Made by a program: the position numbers and the translations under genes. Positions 36,838-45,291 of a DNA stretch of 64,000 nucleotides are shown here, piece after piece (position 1 is the stretch's first letter; every line of letters begins with the position of its first letter). The stretch comes from Fen-1135 sp963705275 (GTDB taxonomy: Bacteria; Desulfobacterota; Syntrophia; Syntrophales; UBA2185). A model generated the notes under the pieces. It saw nothing but the letters and a program-made list of their open reading frames with translations, was not told the DNA's origin and made no database searches. The stretch spans positions 1,860,001 through 1,924,000 of the forward strand of contig OY970063.1 of the NCBI GenBank assembly GCA_963705275.1, in the 5' to 3' direction.

Positions 36838-37371
36838 TCATCTCTTGTCTAAGAGTGTCTCGATCACCGTGTCTATGGCGAAGTACTTTCTGGTCAATAC
36901 CCTTCCATCCCGATTGATGAGGACCATCGCCGGTATGCCCGTAATATCGTAGGCGCCTGCCACACGTCCTTTTTCATCCAAGAGCGTTCTGTAGGGGATC
37001 TGGTTTTTTGCGGCAAACTGTGACACTCTGTTTTTGGGTTCCTCAATGTCGATACACACTACCTCAAGTCCGCGCTTGCCGTAGGTCCCATAAATATCTT
37101 TGTAGTGAGGTATCTCGGAACGGCAGGTAGGACACCAAGTTGTGAGAAAAATCAGGAGCACCGGCTTGCCCTTCGCGTCGCTGAGCTTGAAGTCCACGCC
37201 TGCTAAGTCTTTCAGGATGAAATCGGGCGCGGCAGAATCCGACATATTTCGCCCAGTGACAGGCTGCTCACTTTCGGAGCATGAAAGAGCTGACGATAAT
37301 ACGATGGCAACCAGTCCTGCGATCAGTAAATGGAAAAGCCTGCCTCTTATCCCCACAATAGAATCCTTCAT
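36838..37371 (-). CDS. TlpA/ResA-like thiol-disulfide oxidoreductase
   Basis: 177 residues from ATG 37371, which overlaps the ccdA stop (ATGA). The longer open frame to 37458 would lie inside ccdA. A signal or lipoprotein-type N-terminus ends near SSALSC, a poor but possible lipobox. The thioredoxin domain has LTTWCPTCRSEI, giving the CPTC active site, and the cis-Pro segment ITGIPAMVLI. Such proteins keep periplasmic Cys pairs, for example of apocytochrome c, reduced. The adjacent ccdA would supply electrons across the membrane. Confidence 0.88.
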   Translation of the reverse strand: MKDSIVGIRGRLFHLLIAGLVAIVLSSALSCSESEQPVTGRNMSDSAAPDFILKDLAGVDFKLSDAKGKPVLLIFLTTWCPTCRSEIPHYKDIYGTYGKRGLEVVCIDIEEPKNRVSQFAAKNQIPYRTLLDEKGRVAGAYDITGIPAMVLINRDGRVLTRKYFAIDTVIETLLDKR

Positions 37372-38075
37372 ATCCACAGCATTCCCGCCTGGATGAGGAA
37401 ATACTCTCCCACTGCCAGCAGTATCCATCCGGATATATGGCTTACCCTGGTCATCCACATGCCGGATTTTGGCAGGCTGGTCAAAAGTCCGGCGAAGGTT
37501 CCCAGTATTATAAGCAATGTTCCCATTCCGAAAGCAAAGATAAAAAAGAGGCTCATTCCGAAGACAACATTCTGGCTGGTTGCCACAAAACTCAAGAGCA
37601 CCGCAAGCACCGGGGTGGTGCAGGGACCCATGACTAGACCCGAGATGGCGCCGACGAGAAAGCTGCCTACTACCCCTTTTCTCTTTGGCTGTGCTTTTGC
37701 CAGGAAGGCCGGCACACGGATGGGCAGGACGAAGACTTCAAGCATCGATAATCCCATGAGAATGCAGATATTGGCCACGATGAAGAGCATCCATGGATTC
37801 GTCTGCAACTGTCCGAATAATTTGCCCGTCAAGGCGGCAATGGCAGCGAGGATAGTGTAAGTGACGGACATGCCCAAGACATAGACAATGGAAAGCAACA
37901 GTCCCTTCGCCCTGGAACCGCTGCTGTGGGCACCGATAAAAGCGATTGTAATGGGTATCATGGGGTACATGCAGGGCGTGAAACTCATCAAGACGCCACC
38001 CAGGTAGGCGGCCGCATATGCCAGGACGAAAGACCCGTGGAGATAAACGGAGAGTCCCTCAATAAAATTTTCCAT
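37368..38075 (-). CDS. ccdA: Cytochrome c biogenesis/thiol transporter CcdA (DsbD membrane domain)
   Basis: A 235-residue membrane protein with six spans. The paired motifs LMSFTPCMYPMIPI and LVMGPCTTPVLAV place one redox Cys in each half, as in the DsbD/CcdA transmembrane domain that carries reducing equivalents from cytoplasmic thioredoxin to the periplasm. It is translationally coupled to the TlpA-like gene. Multiheme proteins such as DsrJ, encoded further along, need this kind of system, although no direct link is shown. Confidence 0.9.
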   Translation of the reverse strand: MENFIEGLSVYLHGSFVLAYAAAYLGGVLMSFTPCMYPMIPITIAFIGAHSSGSRAKGLLLSIVYVLGMSVTYTILAAIAALTGKLFGQLQTNPWMLFIVANICILMGLSMLEVFVLPIRVPAFLAKAQPKRKGVVGSFLVGAISGLVMGPCTTPVLAVLLSFVATSQNVVFGMSLFFIFAFGMGTLLIILGTFAGLLTSLPKSGMWMTRVSHISGWILLAVGEYFLIQAGMLWI

Positions 38076-38180
38076 TATTTCTTTCCTGTAAAAGGCCTGG
38101 CAATAAGCCTTTGCATCAATTAAACTCTAAACTAAGGTAAAGTAGCATATTAACTATTAAAGATCAAACATATACAAACA

Positions 38181-38216
38181 GTCGCCCACCCTGTTCCTGG
38201 ATATCCCGTGGGCGGC
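38181..38216. repeat. Nine-base-pair inverted repeat in the ccdA-fdhE intergenic region
   Basis: The 311-base gap between divergent ccdA (start 38075) and fdhE (start 38387) has no gene. It contains GTCGCCCAC and GTGGGCGGC, able to pair over nine base pairs (one G-U) around an 18-base loop. No T-run follows on either strand, so it is not a standard terminator. It could be an operator or part of a leader RNA. Confidence 0.35.
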
Positions 38217-38386
38217 GGCAATCATGGACAACAAGGCGGCGAATGATTGATATGAGCAACTAAAACGGCGCCGTTTAAGAGGCACCGGTTGGATTTACGG
38301 AAGATACTTATTGCTTGCTCTGTTTTCACAAAAGGTATATACAGCTATCGACTTGCAGAAACAGATGTGAAGGAGAATTAGTTTGC

Positions 38387-39220
38387 ATGGCTAAGATGTT
38401 GAGGGATGCTTTGAAGACTATAGAGAAATACAAGAGCATAACTCCCCACTATGGGGAGCTGCTGGATATCCTCGGGGAAATTTTAATCCTCAGGGAAGAA
38501 TACCGGCGCAAGATGAAAAAGGTGATCTTTCCGATTGATGAGGGGCTCATGGAAACGAAAATAACCGGCGGCTTGCCGCTGATCGATTTTTCCGCCGGCA
38601 CGTTTGACCTCACGGAACCTAGACAATACTTTACTGCACTCCTGGAAATTGCGGAAAAGCGGGCTCCCGGTGAGACAAAAGAAGTCCTCCAGATGATTCA
38701 GGACGGGAGCTTCAATTTTGAAAAAATGATTTCCGATTCCTTCAATTCAATTCAGGACGATGATTTAGCTGAAGAGATTGACGACGATGTGATTGATCTT
38801 GTCGATCTGTTCCTCGAAGAGAGTCTGAGGCCGGCGCTGGAAAAGGTTGTGGAGAAGTACGGGAAAAGCATTGCCAAGTCCGGATGGGCAGAGGGCTATT
38901 GTCCGATCTGCGGCAAAGAGCCGAAGATCGGAGAGATAAGAGAGGAAGAGGGGAGGCGCTTTCTTTTCTGTACACAATGCGGATTTGAGTGGCGTTTCAT
39001 GCGCATCAAATGCCCATTCTGTGGCAATGAGGAGCAGCAAACGCTGGCCTACTTCAGCATCGAGGGAGAGGAAAGATACCGGGTTGATGTCTGTAATGAG
39101 TGCAAGCGCTATATAAAGACGGTTGACTTCAGAGAAACAAGGGAAGAGGCTAATCTCGATGTAGAGGATATTGCTACGTTGCATCTTGATATGCTTGCCA
39201 ATGAAGAGGGGTACGAATAA
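38387..39220 (+). CDS. fdhE: Formate dehydrogenase accessory protein FdhE
   Basis: 277 residues from ATG 38387; the frame opens at 38315, but AGGAG about 11 bases before 38387 and the match of MAKMLRDALK favour this start. The C-terminal half holds four paired-Cys knuckles (CPICG, CTQCG, CPFCG, CNECK) that in FdhE bind iron as rubredoxin-like sites. FdhE is needed for assembly of respiratory formate dehydrogenase and may act on its active site. No fdh structural gene is in the window, though mobB is. The acidic insert at about 120-165 is typical. Confidence 0.88.
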   Translation: MAKMLRDALKTIEKYKSITPHYGELLDILGEILILREEYRRKMKKVIFPIDEGLMETKITGGLPLIDFSAGTFDLTEPRQYFTALLEIAEKRAPGETKEVLQMIQDGSFNFEKMISDSFNSIQDDDLAEEIDDDVIDLVDLFLEESLRPALEKVVEKYGKSIAKSGWAEGYCPICGKEPKIGEIREEEGRRFLFCTQCGFEWRFMRIKCPFCGNEEQQTLAYFSIEGEERYRVDVCNECKRYIKTVDFRETREEANLDVEDIATLHLDMLANEEGYE

Positions 39221-39241
39221 AACCGCAGTGTGTGCGCATGT

Positions 39242-39898
39242 ATGAATGACCGTGACATAAGTAAAGTCATTCACCTCCTGGAGAAAGAGGTCGCTAAATG
39301 GGAACTCCCGATAGTATCCTCCCTAGCCGAGGAGCATAGGGGTCCCTTCCCAATCCTTATATCAACAATCCTGAGTCTGAGAACGAAGGATGAAGTAACC
39401 GCGAAAGCTGCGGAACGCCTCCTGGCATTGGCCAGGACCCCGGAGGAAATGTTAAAACTCTCCGAAGGGAAAATCATCAAAGCAATTTATCCTGTCGGTT
39501 TTTACCGGACAAAAGCTAAAACGATCCTTTACATATCGAAAGAACTGATAGAACGTTTTCATTCACGGGTTCCCGATACAATCGAGCAGTTGCTCACCCT
39601 GAAGGGTGTGGGTAGGAAGACGGCTAACCTTGTTGTGGCTCTTGGATATAATAAGGAGGGTTTGTGCGTTGACACGCATGTCCACAGGATATCGAATCGC
39701 CTGGGGTACGTGAAAACCAAAACCCCTGACGAAACAGAATATGCCCTGAGAAAAAAGCTGCCATCAAAATACTGGCTCCGTTATAATACTTTGATGGTTG
39801 CCTTCGGTCGGCATGTCTGTGTCCCCATCTCCCCGTTCTGCAGCAGATGCCTTGTCTTTGCTCACTGTGACAGGGTCAACGTCGTAAGAAGCAGATAG
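39242..39898 (+). CDS. nth: Endonuclease III
   Basis: 218 residues from ATG 39242; a GTG at 39230 gives four more, and neither has a clear ribosome-binding site. The helix-hairpin-helix LLTLKGVGRKTANLVV contains the catalytic Lys, and VDTHVHRISNRLG the catalytic Asp. The [4Fe-4S] loop is complete: CVPISPFCSRCLVFAHC gives CX6CX2CX5C. The enzyme excises oxidised pyrimidines and nicks the abasic site. It lies 21 bases after fdhE. Confidence 0.93.
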   Translation: MNDRDISKVIHLLEKEVAKWELPIVSSLAEEHRGPFPILISTILSLRTKDEVTAKAAERLLALARTPEEMLKLSEGKIIKAIYPVGFYRTKAKTILYISKELIERFHSRVPDTIEQLLTLKGVGRKTANLVVALGYNKEGLCVDTHVHRISNRLGYVKTKTPDETEYALRKKLPSKYWLRYNTLMVAFGRHVCVPISPFCSRCLVFAHCDRVNVVRSR

Positions 39899-39979
39899 AT
39901 GAAAAAGAGCAGCCGGGTTGCCTCAGCACATATGTTTTTTTGCAGCTAATTTTCTGAAGCTTGAGTAAGGAGGTATGTC

Positions 39980-40996
39980 ATGGGAGTAAAGGTTGCGATT
40001 AATGGTTTCGGCAGGGTTGGAAGGAGTCTCGTCCGCGCGTGCTCGGGTTGTGAAGATATTGATATCGTTGCCGTCAATTCACGGGCCAAGCCGGAGATTC
40101 TCGTTCATCTCCTCAAATATGATTCAGTCCATGGCAAGTTCAAGGGTGATGTCTCCTTAGACGGCGACGCCATGGTGGTCGACGGCAGGAGAATAGCCAT
40201 AACTACCGTCACTTCGAATCTGGCGGATCTGCCCTGGAAAAAGCTGGGCGTCGAGATGGTCCTGGAATCAACCGGGAAATTCCGCAAGAAGGATGAAGTG
40301 GCTGGTCATCTTACTGCCGGAGCGAAAAAGGTGATCATCGCAGCACCCGGGAAAGGTGTTGACGGCACCTTTGTCATGGGAGTCAATGAAGAGCAATATA
40401 ACCCCAGTAAACATCACATCGTATCCAATGCGTCTTGCACGACAAACTGTCTTGCGCCCGTTGCCAAGGTTCTTAATGACGAGTTCAAGATCGTCAAGGG
40501 TTTCATAACAACGGCGCATGCCTATACGATGGACCAGAGGCTTCTGGACGGGTCCCATAGTGACCTGCGCAGGGCCAGGGCTGCCGCTGTCTCGATTGTT
40601 CCAACATCAACGGGAGCTGCTCAGGCTGTGGGTCAGGTGATTCCGGACCTGAAGGGCAAGCTAGACGGCGTCGCGCTCCGTGTCCCCGTGCACAATGTAT
40701 CAATCGTAGACCTGGTAGTGGAAGTGTCGCGGCCCGTTACGGTGAACGAGGTGAACGCCGCGATGAAGGCGGCGTCGGAAGGCAAATTGAAGGACATCCT
40801 CCTCTACTGCGAGGAAGAACTCGTCTCCGTAGATTTTACGAGCAGCCCTTATTCGGCAATCTTTGATGCGCCGCTCACGAATGTAATCGCCGGGACACTT
40901 GTCAAGGTGTTTGCCTGGTATGACAATGAGATCGGGTACGCCTGCAGGATGAGAGACCTTGCCATCCACATGGCGAGAAAAGGCATGGGAAAATAG
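39980..40996 (+). CDS. gapA: Glyceraldehyde-3-phosphate dehydrogenase
   Basis: A 338-residue type I enzyme. The NAD-binding INGFGRVGRSLVRA opens the protein, the catalytic Cys near 152 lies in SNASCTTNCLAP, and the His in TTAHAYTMDQ. A TAAGGAGG-type ribosome-binding site precedes ATG 39980. The stop and the tpiA start are separated by one base. Phosphoglycerate kinase, which often lies between gap and tpi, is missing here. Confidence 0.96.
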   Translation: MGVKVAINGFGRVGRSLVRACSGCEDIDIVAVNSRAKPEILVHLLKYDSVHGKFKGDVSLDGDAMVVDGRRIAITTVTSNLADLPWKKLGVEMVLESTGKFRKKDEVAGHLTAGAKKVIIAAPGKGVDGTFVMGVNEEQYNPSKHHIVSNASCTTNCLAPVAKVLNDEFKIVKGFITTAHAYTMDQRLLDGSHSDLRRARAAAVSIVPTSTGAAQAVGQVIPDLKGKLDGVALRVPVHNVSIVDLVVEVSRPVTVNEVNAAMKAASEGKLKDILLYCEEELVSVDFTSSPYSAIFDAPLTNVIAGTLVKVFAWYDNEIGYACRMRDLAIHMARKGMGK

Positions 40997-40997
40997 A

Positions 40998-41747
40998 ATG
41001 AGACGGCCGATCATCGCAGGCAACTGGAAGATGCACAAGACCGTCCGGGAGTCTGTGGAATTCGCGCGTCAATTGATGATTGCCTACGCCGGATCCCCGG
41101 ACAGGCGTGTTGTTGTCGCCCCGCCCTTTACCTCCCTTTATGCCGTTGCGGAGGTGCTTATGGGATCGGGGATTCATCTTGCCGCCCAGAATCTCCATGA
41201 TAAACCGGCAGGCGCATTTACAGGGGAGATATCTGCGGGAATGCTCGTAGACGCCGGATGTGAATACGTCATCGTGGGTCATTCAGAGCGCCGGACTCTC
41301 TTTGGCGAAAGGGATGCTGTGATCAACAGAAAGCTCAGGGCTGCAATCTCTCTTGATCTCCGGCCCATATTCTGTATCGGCGAGACCCTGGAGGAGCGGG
41401 AGGCAGGCCGCACTTTTGCCGTACTCGAAAGACAGATAAAAGAAGGATTGAATAATTTCACGGCCGATGATATAAAACCAGTTGTAATGGCCTATGAACC
41501 CGTCTGGGCGATAGGAACCGGCAGGACTGCCACGCCTGAGCAGGCCCAGGAAGTGCATGCATATATTCGCACCGTTATGGGAAAAGCTTATGGTGATACG
41601 CTGGCAGGGTTGCTCAATATAATTTACGGGGGAAGCGTTAATCCCGGCAATATCGGCGGCCTTATGGCCCAGCCGGACATCGACGGCGCCCTGGTAGGGG
41701 GTGCAAGTCTCGATGTCGAAAGTTTTGCCAGGATCATACAATATTAA
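40998..41747 (+). CDS. tpiA: Triosephosphate isomerase
   Basis: 249 residues from ATG 40998. The substrate Lys is in AGNWKMHKT, the electrophilic His in VGHSERR, the catalytic Glu in AYEPVWAIGTG, and the phosphate loop is IYGGSV. It interconverts glyceraldehyde 3-phosphate and dihydroxyacetone phosphate. It starts one base after gapA and is followed by secG, a common gap-tpi-secG order. Confidence 0.97.
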   Translation: MRRPIIAGNWKMHKTVRESVEFARQLMIAYAGSPDRRVVVAPPFTSLYAVAEVLMGSGIHLAAQNLHDKPAGAFTGEISAGMLVDAGCEYVIVGHSERRTLFGERDAVINRKLRAAISLDLRPIFCIGETLEEREAGRTFAVLERQIKEGLNNFTADDIKPVVMAYEPVWAIGTGRTATPEQAQEVHAYIRTVMGKAYGDTLAGLLNIIYGGSVNPGNIGGLMAQPDIDGALVGGASLDVESFARIIQY

Positions 41748-41831
41748 CCAGCAGACCTTCTGTCATTGCAAGGCAATCACAGATCGGTCATTCCGAACGA
41801 ATATCAGGAACTTTTTTAGGAGATCTTTAAC

Positions 41832-42161
41832 GTGCAAATATTAATTACGATACTGCATGTTGCAGTAAGTGTCATCTTGATTCTCGTCGTTCTCCTTCAG
41901 GCAGGCAAAGGGGCAAATATGGGGGCGGTCTTTGGCGGCTCAAGCCAGACCGTCTTCGGAAGCAGCGGCCCAGGAAGCTTTTTAGGAAAGATGACATCCG
42001 TTGTTGCTGCCGTCTTCATGCTTACATCTCTCGCCCTTTCATACTCGGCAACTCATAAGGCGTCGTCAGTCATGGAAAAAGCGGCGCAGCAGCAGACGGC
42101 GCCGGCAGAAAAAGCGCCGTTGCCGCCAGTACAGAATGCGCCGGCAGGGCAGCAGAAATAG
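41832..42161 (+). CDS. secG: Preprotein translocase subunit SecG
   Basis: A 109-residue protein with GTG start at 41832, preceded by a TTTAGGAGA-type site. Two transmembrane spans flank the conserved loop LLQAGKGANMGAVFGGSSQTVFG. The C-terminal Pro/Gln/Ala-rich tail is longer than in E. coli but usual among deltaproteobacteria. SecG assists SecYE during protein export. It ends 29 bases before the tRNA. Confidence 0.94.
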   Translation: MQILITILHVAVSVILILVVLLQAGKGANMGAVFGGSSQTVFGSSGPGSFLGKMTSVVAAVFMLTSLALSYSATHKASSVMEKAAQQQTAPAEKAPLPPVQNAPAGQQK

Positions 42162-42190
42162 AGACACAACGCCTACAATACAAGACAACT

Positions 42191-42277
42191 GCCGAGGTGG
42201 TGGAACATGGTAGACACGCTATCTTGAGGGGGTAGTGGACAAAATCCGTCCGGGTTCAAGTCCCGGCCTCGGCACCA
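42191..42277 (+). tRNA. tRNA-Leu (anticodon GAG), CCA encoded
   Basis: An 87-base class II tRNA. The acceptor arm GCCGAGG pairs with CCTCGGC. The D-stem GTG/CAC is followed by an anticodon stem CTATC/GGTAG around the loop TTGAGGG, with anticodon GAG. A long variable arm and the T-arm CCGGGTTCAAGTCCCGG follow. The 3' CCA is encoded. The A+T- and G+C-shifted accessory genes begin just downstream, as is common at tRNA genes. Confidence 0.95.
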
Positions 42278-42290
42278 CTAAAGAAATCGG

Positions 42291-42323
42291 GGGGTTAGTT
42301 CAGAAATTGAATTAGCCCCTTTT
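42291..42323 (+). terminator. Rho-independent terminator after tRNA-Leu
   Basis: GGGGTTAGTTCA pairs with TGAATTAGCCCC over 12 base pairs (two G-U) around a five-base loop, followed by TTTT and a further T-rich stretch. It begins 14 bases after the tRNA and would end the secG/tRNA transcript. An alternative hairpin AGCCCCT/AGGGGCT overlaps its 3' arm at 42314-42337. Confidence 0.85.
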
Positions 42324-42394
42324 CATTTTCAGGGGCTTGGTCAACACTCTTTAGAAAGCCGTCCATTTGGTCACAGCTTTTCCCGTACTTATAC

Positions 42395-42423
42395 TTGACA
42401 TTTAGACGTCTAAATGGTAAATA
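42395..42423 (+). promoter_or_regulatory. Promoter with an 18-bp perfect palindrome in the spacer
   Basis: TTGACA (42395-42400) and TAAATA (42418-42423) are spaced 17 bases. The 18-base perfect palindrome CATTTAGACGTCTAAATG (42399-42416) overlaps the -35 end and nearly fills the spacer. This is the classical position for a dimeric repressor operator. Transcription would begin close to the ATG at 42432, so the mRNA may be leaderless. Confidence 0.55.
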
Positions 42424-42431
42424 CAGTTCCC

Positions 42432-43586
42432 ATGATTAAGCGAACGTTTTGGATAAAACGGATTCAAGAGGCTTGGGAAAAGCGACCGATTGTGTGGCTG
42501 TCGGGAGTCCGCCGAGCAGGGAAGACAACTATAGCCCGAATGTTTCCCAAAGCAGCCTATCAAAATTGCGATCTGCCGTCGGTAGTGCGCCAATTAGTCG
42601 ATCCGGAACCTTTCTACGACAGCCTCGATAAAGGGGCGGTTGTTATCTTTGATGAAATCCACCGTTTAGAGGATCCGAGCCACCTATTGAAAATCGCGGC
42701 AGATGCCTATCCGCACTTGAAAGTGCTCGCAACAGGCTCTTCCACGCTGGCGGCAACGAAGAAATTTCGCGATAGCCTGACAGGGCGAAAGCACATGATC
42801 TATTTGCCGCCGGTGCTCTGGAGCGAATGCATAGACAACTTCAATATAAAAGAACTGGACCGGCGATTACTCCATGGAGGACTGCCGGAACCCTTGCTTT
42901 CGGACACGAAGGCGGCAGCCTTTTTTTCGGAGTGGATGGATAGTTTTTATGCCCGGGATATTCAGGAGCTTTTCAGCATCCGCAACCGGACCGGCTTCAT
43001 GAGGTTATTGCATTTGTTGTTTCGACAAAGTGGGAGTCTGATGGATTATACCAATCTGGCTCGCTTAAGTGAATTAAGCAGGCATACGGTTAGGGCTCAC
43101 GTAGAAGCCATGGGCATTGCCCATGCGGTATTCTTGCTTTCTCCGTTTCAGGGAGGGGGCCGCCGCGAAATTACGCGCAGACCTAAATGCTACGCCTTTG
43201 ATACGGGGTTTGTGACGTTCGTCAAAGGTTGGGATACTATTCGTGACGACGATCGCGGTCTCTTGTGGGAACATCTGGCACTCGATATGCTGCGAACACT
43301 GGTCGACGATCACAATGTGCTTTACTGGCGGGACAAATCAGGACGCGAGGTAGACTTTGTGGTCAGAGGCCAGGGGCAACAAGCAGATGCCATTGAGTGC
43401 AAAATCAATCCTGATCACTTTGATCCTGCCAATCTTATGGTATTTCGATCGCTCTATCCTGAGGGGAAAAATTATGTTCTAAGTCCCAATATTAAAACCG
43501 CTTATCAACGTCGCTATGAAAAACTCCTGATTCACTTTATCTCGGTGGATCATCTCCTTAAGATAAGAGAGAAGGGCTGGAGATAG
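42432..43586 (+). CDS. AAA+ ATPase with DUF4143 domain
   Basis: 384 residues from ATG 42432 (MIKRTFWIKRIQEAW), preferred over ATG 42414 because the latter lies within the promoter. Walker A VRRAGKTT is near 26-33, Walker B VVIFDEIHRLED near 73-84, and sensor LATGSST follows. The C-terminal DUF4143 region ends with the nuclease-like WRDKSGREVDFVVRG...AIECK segment, where Asp, Glu and Lys sit as in PD-(D/E)xK folds. These ATPases are abundant and of unknown role, often in mobile or defence contexts. The gene is a lone unit between tRNA-Leu and the sulfur block. Confidence 0.87.
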   Translation: MIKRTFWIKRIQEAWEKRPIVWLSGVRRAGKTTIARMFPKAAYQNCDLPSVVRQLVDPEPFYDSLDKGAVVIFDEIHRLEDPSHLLKIAADAYPHLKVLATGSSTLAATKKFRDSLTGRKHMIYLPPVLWSECIDNFNIKELDRRLLHGGLPEPLLSDTKAAAFFSEWMDSFYARDIQELFSIRNRTGFMRLLHLLFRQSGSLMDYTNLARLSELSRHTVRAHVEAMGIAHAVFLLSPFQGGGRREITRRPKCYAFDTGFVTFVKGWDTIRDDDRGLLWEHLALDMLRTLVDDHNVLYWRDKSGREVDFVVRGQGQQADAIECKINPDHFDPANLMVFRSLYPEGKNYVLSPNIKTAYQRRYEKLLIHFISVDHLLKIREKGWR

Positions 43587-43712
43587 GATCAAGAAGGATA
43601 CTTGGGTTCATTTTGGATCATTTCGTTGATGTTAAATGAATATATTGAACTTAGTGGATTTATCCAACAGGCCAACATCCTTTGTTTTTATTGAAGGTCC
43701 GCCCGATAGAAA

Positions 43713-45010
43713 CTATACGTTCTTGATGAGGGCGAAGAGAACACGGTCGACAATATCGATGAGGCGCTTGAAATGCCCGCCGTGACTCATTGCAGGGCCG
43801 AAGAGCTCCAGCCTCAGGCTGTTTATCTCGGGATCTGCGCACTCCAGAGGTGAGAGGGCGGCCGTATTCATGTAGAACCTCTCTTTGATCAAAAGGCCCT
43901 TCGCCTTCTCCACGAACGGGATCAGTTGATCCCTGATTTCCGATATTTCCTCTCTCAGGCGCGACAAATCGAGCGAAGTTGTGTGTGCCTGCCCGCCGTA
44001 GCGGCCCATGAGCTTCCCGATTTCCTCCGTCATCGCGGCCAGCGTGCCGCATTCCAAACCCCGCACGCCCCGGCGCCACTGAAGGAGCAGGGGGTTGCGC
44101 CAATGCCAGAGGGAGTTTCTTGAGCCTATGGAGATCAGGTCTGAAACGGCTATCCTAATTTCGTCGAAGACCTCATGAAATTCTGCTGAGCTTCGGGAGA
44201 GGCCGCTTTTGCGAGCGCGCCTTCTTCACGGGAGATTCTGAAGGCCAGCCTGGCGCCAGATAGTCCCAGAGGTTTTTCAATACGAAAGCGCCGTTTCGGT
44301 CTCCCGGCGTATCGAAATGGATGAGCGACAGCAAAACTTTGCCTCGGCCAAATTGCCCCTCCAGGACAGCAGGCTCTCTATGCAGACGCGCCGGGTCGAG
44401 AAGAATCCCGTAGCGCGCCTCGAGGGCCGGCCATCCTATGACCCGCCCTGCGGCTACGGAGATATCAGAGCTGAAGGCATCAGGCAGCACTTCTTCATAG
44501 GAGGCAAGGACGCTCGCCTTTTGACCTGCCGCCCGGAGCTGCGAAGGCCACCATGCAGAAAAGACGGGCACATCAATCCCCTGCCAGATCGTATGACCGG
44601 TCAATCGAAGTCGGACGGGACCGCTCAACTGGGAACCCTTTCTGCCGTGGGCTTCCTCCCTATGGGCATAAGACCGATACCGTCTTCCGTGGCCATCCCC
44701 GCGCCCCCGCAGATTCCCAGATAGCTCCCGCCCTCCTCGACGAAACGCCGTATCTCTTCCTGTCCCCGCTCCCCCAGGGCGATGAGCTTCTGTCGACGCC
44801 CAACCGCCGGGGACATACAGCATACGGTAACTGGAAAGCGCCCCCTGGCGGATCTCTTCTGACCGGAGCAACATCAAAAGGCAAACCGGCCTCCGCGAGA
44901 GCCTGACGGGCCATTAGTCCCCAGGCGAACGATTCATCCCAGAGCAGGGCACATGCCTTCTTCGAAACACCTTTTTGCCGGAGCTGAGTCCCGGTAGTTC
45001 TTTCGGCCAT
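43713..45010 (-). pseudogene. BPL-N (glutamine-amidotransferase-like) domain protein, frame interrupted
   Basis: Pieces in three frames assemble into one protein read from ATG 45010, which has AGGAAAGG upstream: ALLWDESFAWGLMARQALAEAG, then SEEIRQGALSSYRMLYVPGG, then EEIRRFVEEGGSYLGICGGAGMA with the GATase-like Cys, then LSGPVRLRLTGHTIWQGIDV up to FDTPGDRNGAFVLKNLWDYL, then an about 150-residue C-terminal helical part ending at 43713. The frame changes lie near 44865, 44797, 44640 and 44185. The first part matches the biotin-protein-ligase N-terminal-like family. The gene is divergent from the sulfite-reduction cluster and as G+C-rich. Function is unknown. Confidence 0.65.
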
Positions 45011-45170
45011 AGGCCTTTCCTGTGGATGATCTCTCCCGGCACTGGTCTCCCGGAGATTCTTCATATTCTGCTTAATGAACAGCCGCTCAAAAGGAAATCG
45101 TTTAAATAAAATCAGAGTGTTGCAAATGAGAACCCCTAAGCGACAAGTACAGTTGCGGTCAAAGAAAATC

Positions 45171-45199
45171 TTGACAGACTATATAATTCTATCTACCAT
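45171..45199 (+). promoter_or_regulatory. Putative promoter of the yeiH-dsr cluster
   Basis: TTGACA at 45171-45176 and TACCAT at 45194-45199 are spaced 17 bases, 93 bases before the first ATG of the cluster. The roughly 280-base interval back to the divergent BPL-N gene has no other gene. A strong AAAGGAGG ribosome-binding site precedes ATG 45292. Confidence 0.45.
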
Positions 45200-45291
45200 G
45201 AAGTTGTAAATCCTGTCCATCCGAACCCTTAAATAATGAGTGCATAAACAATGACAAAGAAACAAGTTGTCTTATTAGAAAGGAGGATGTC

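Noticed and set aside
42314..42337. AGCCCCT/AGGGGCT hairpin as a second terminator
   Set aside because: It overlaps the 3' arm of the stronger 12-pair terminator and has no T-run after it; treated as an alternative fold.
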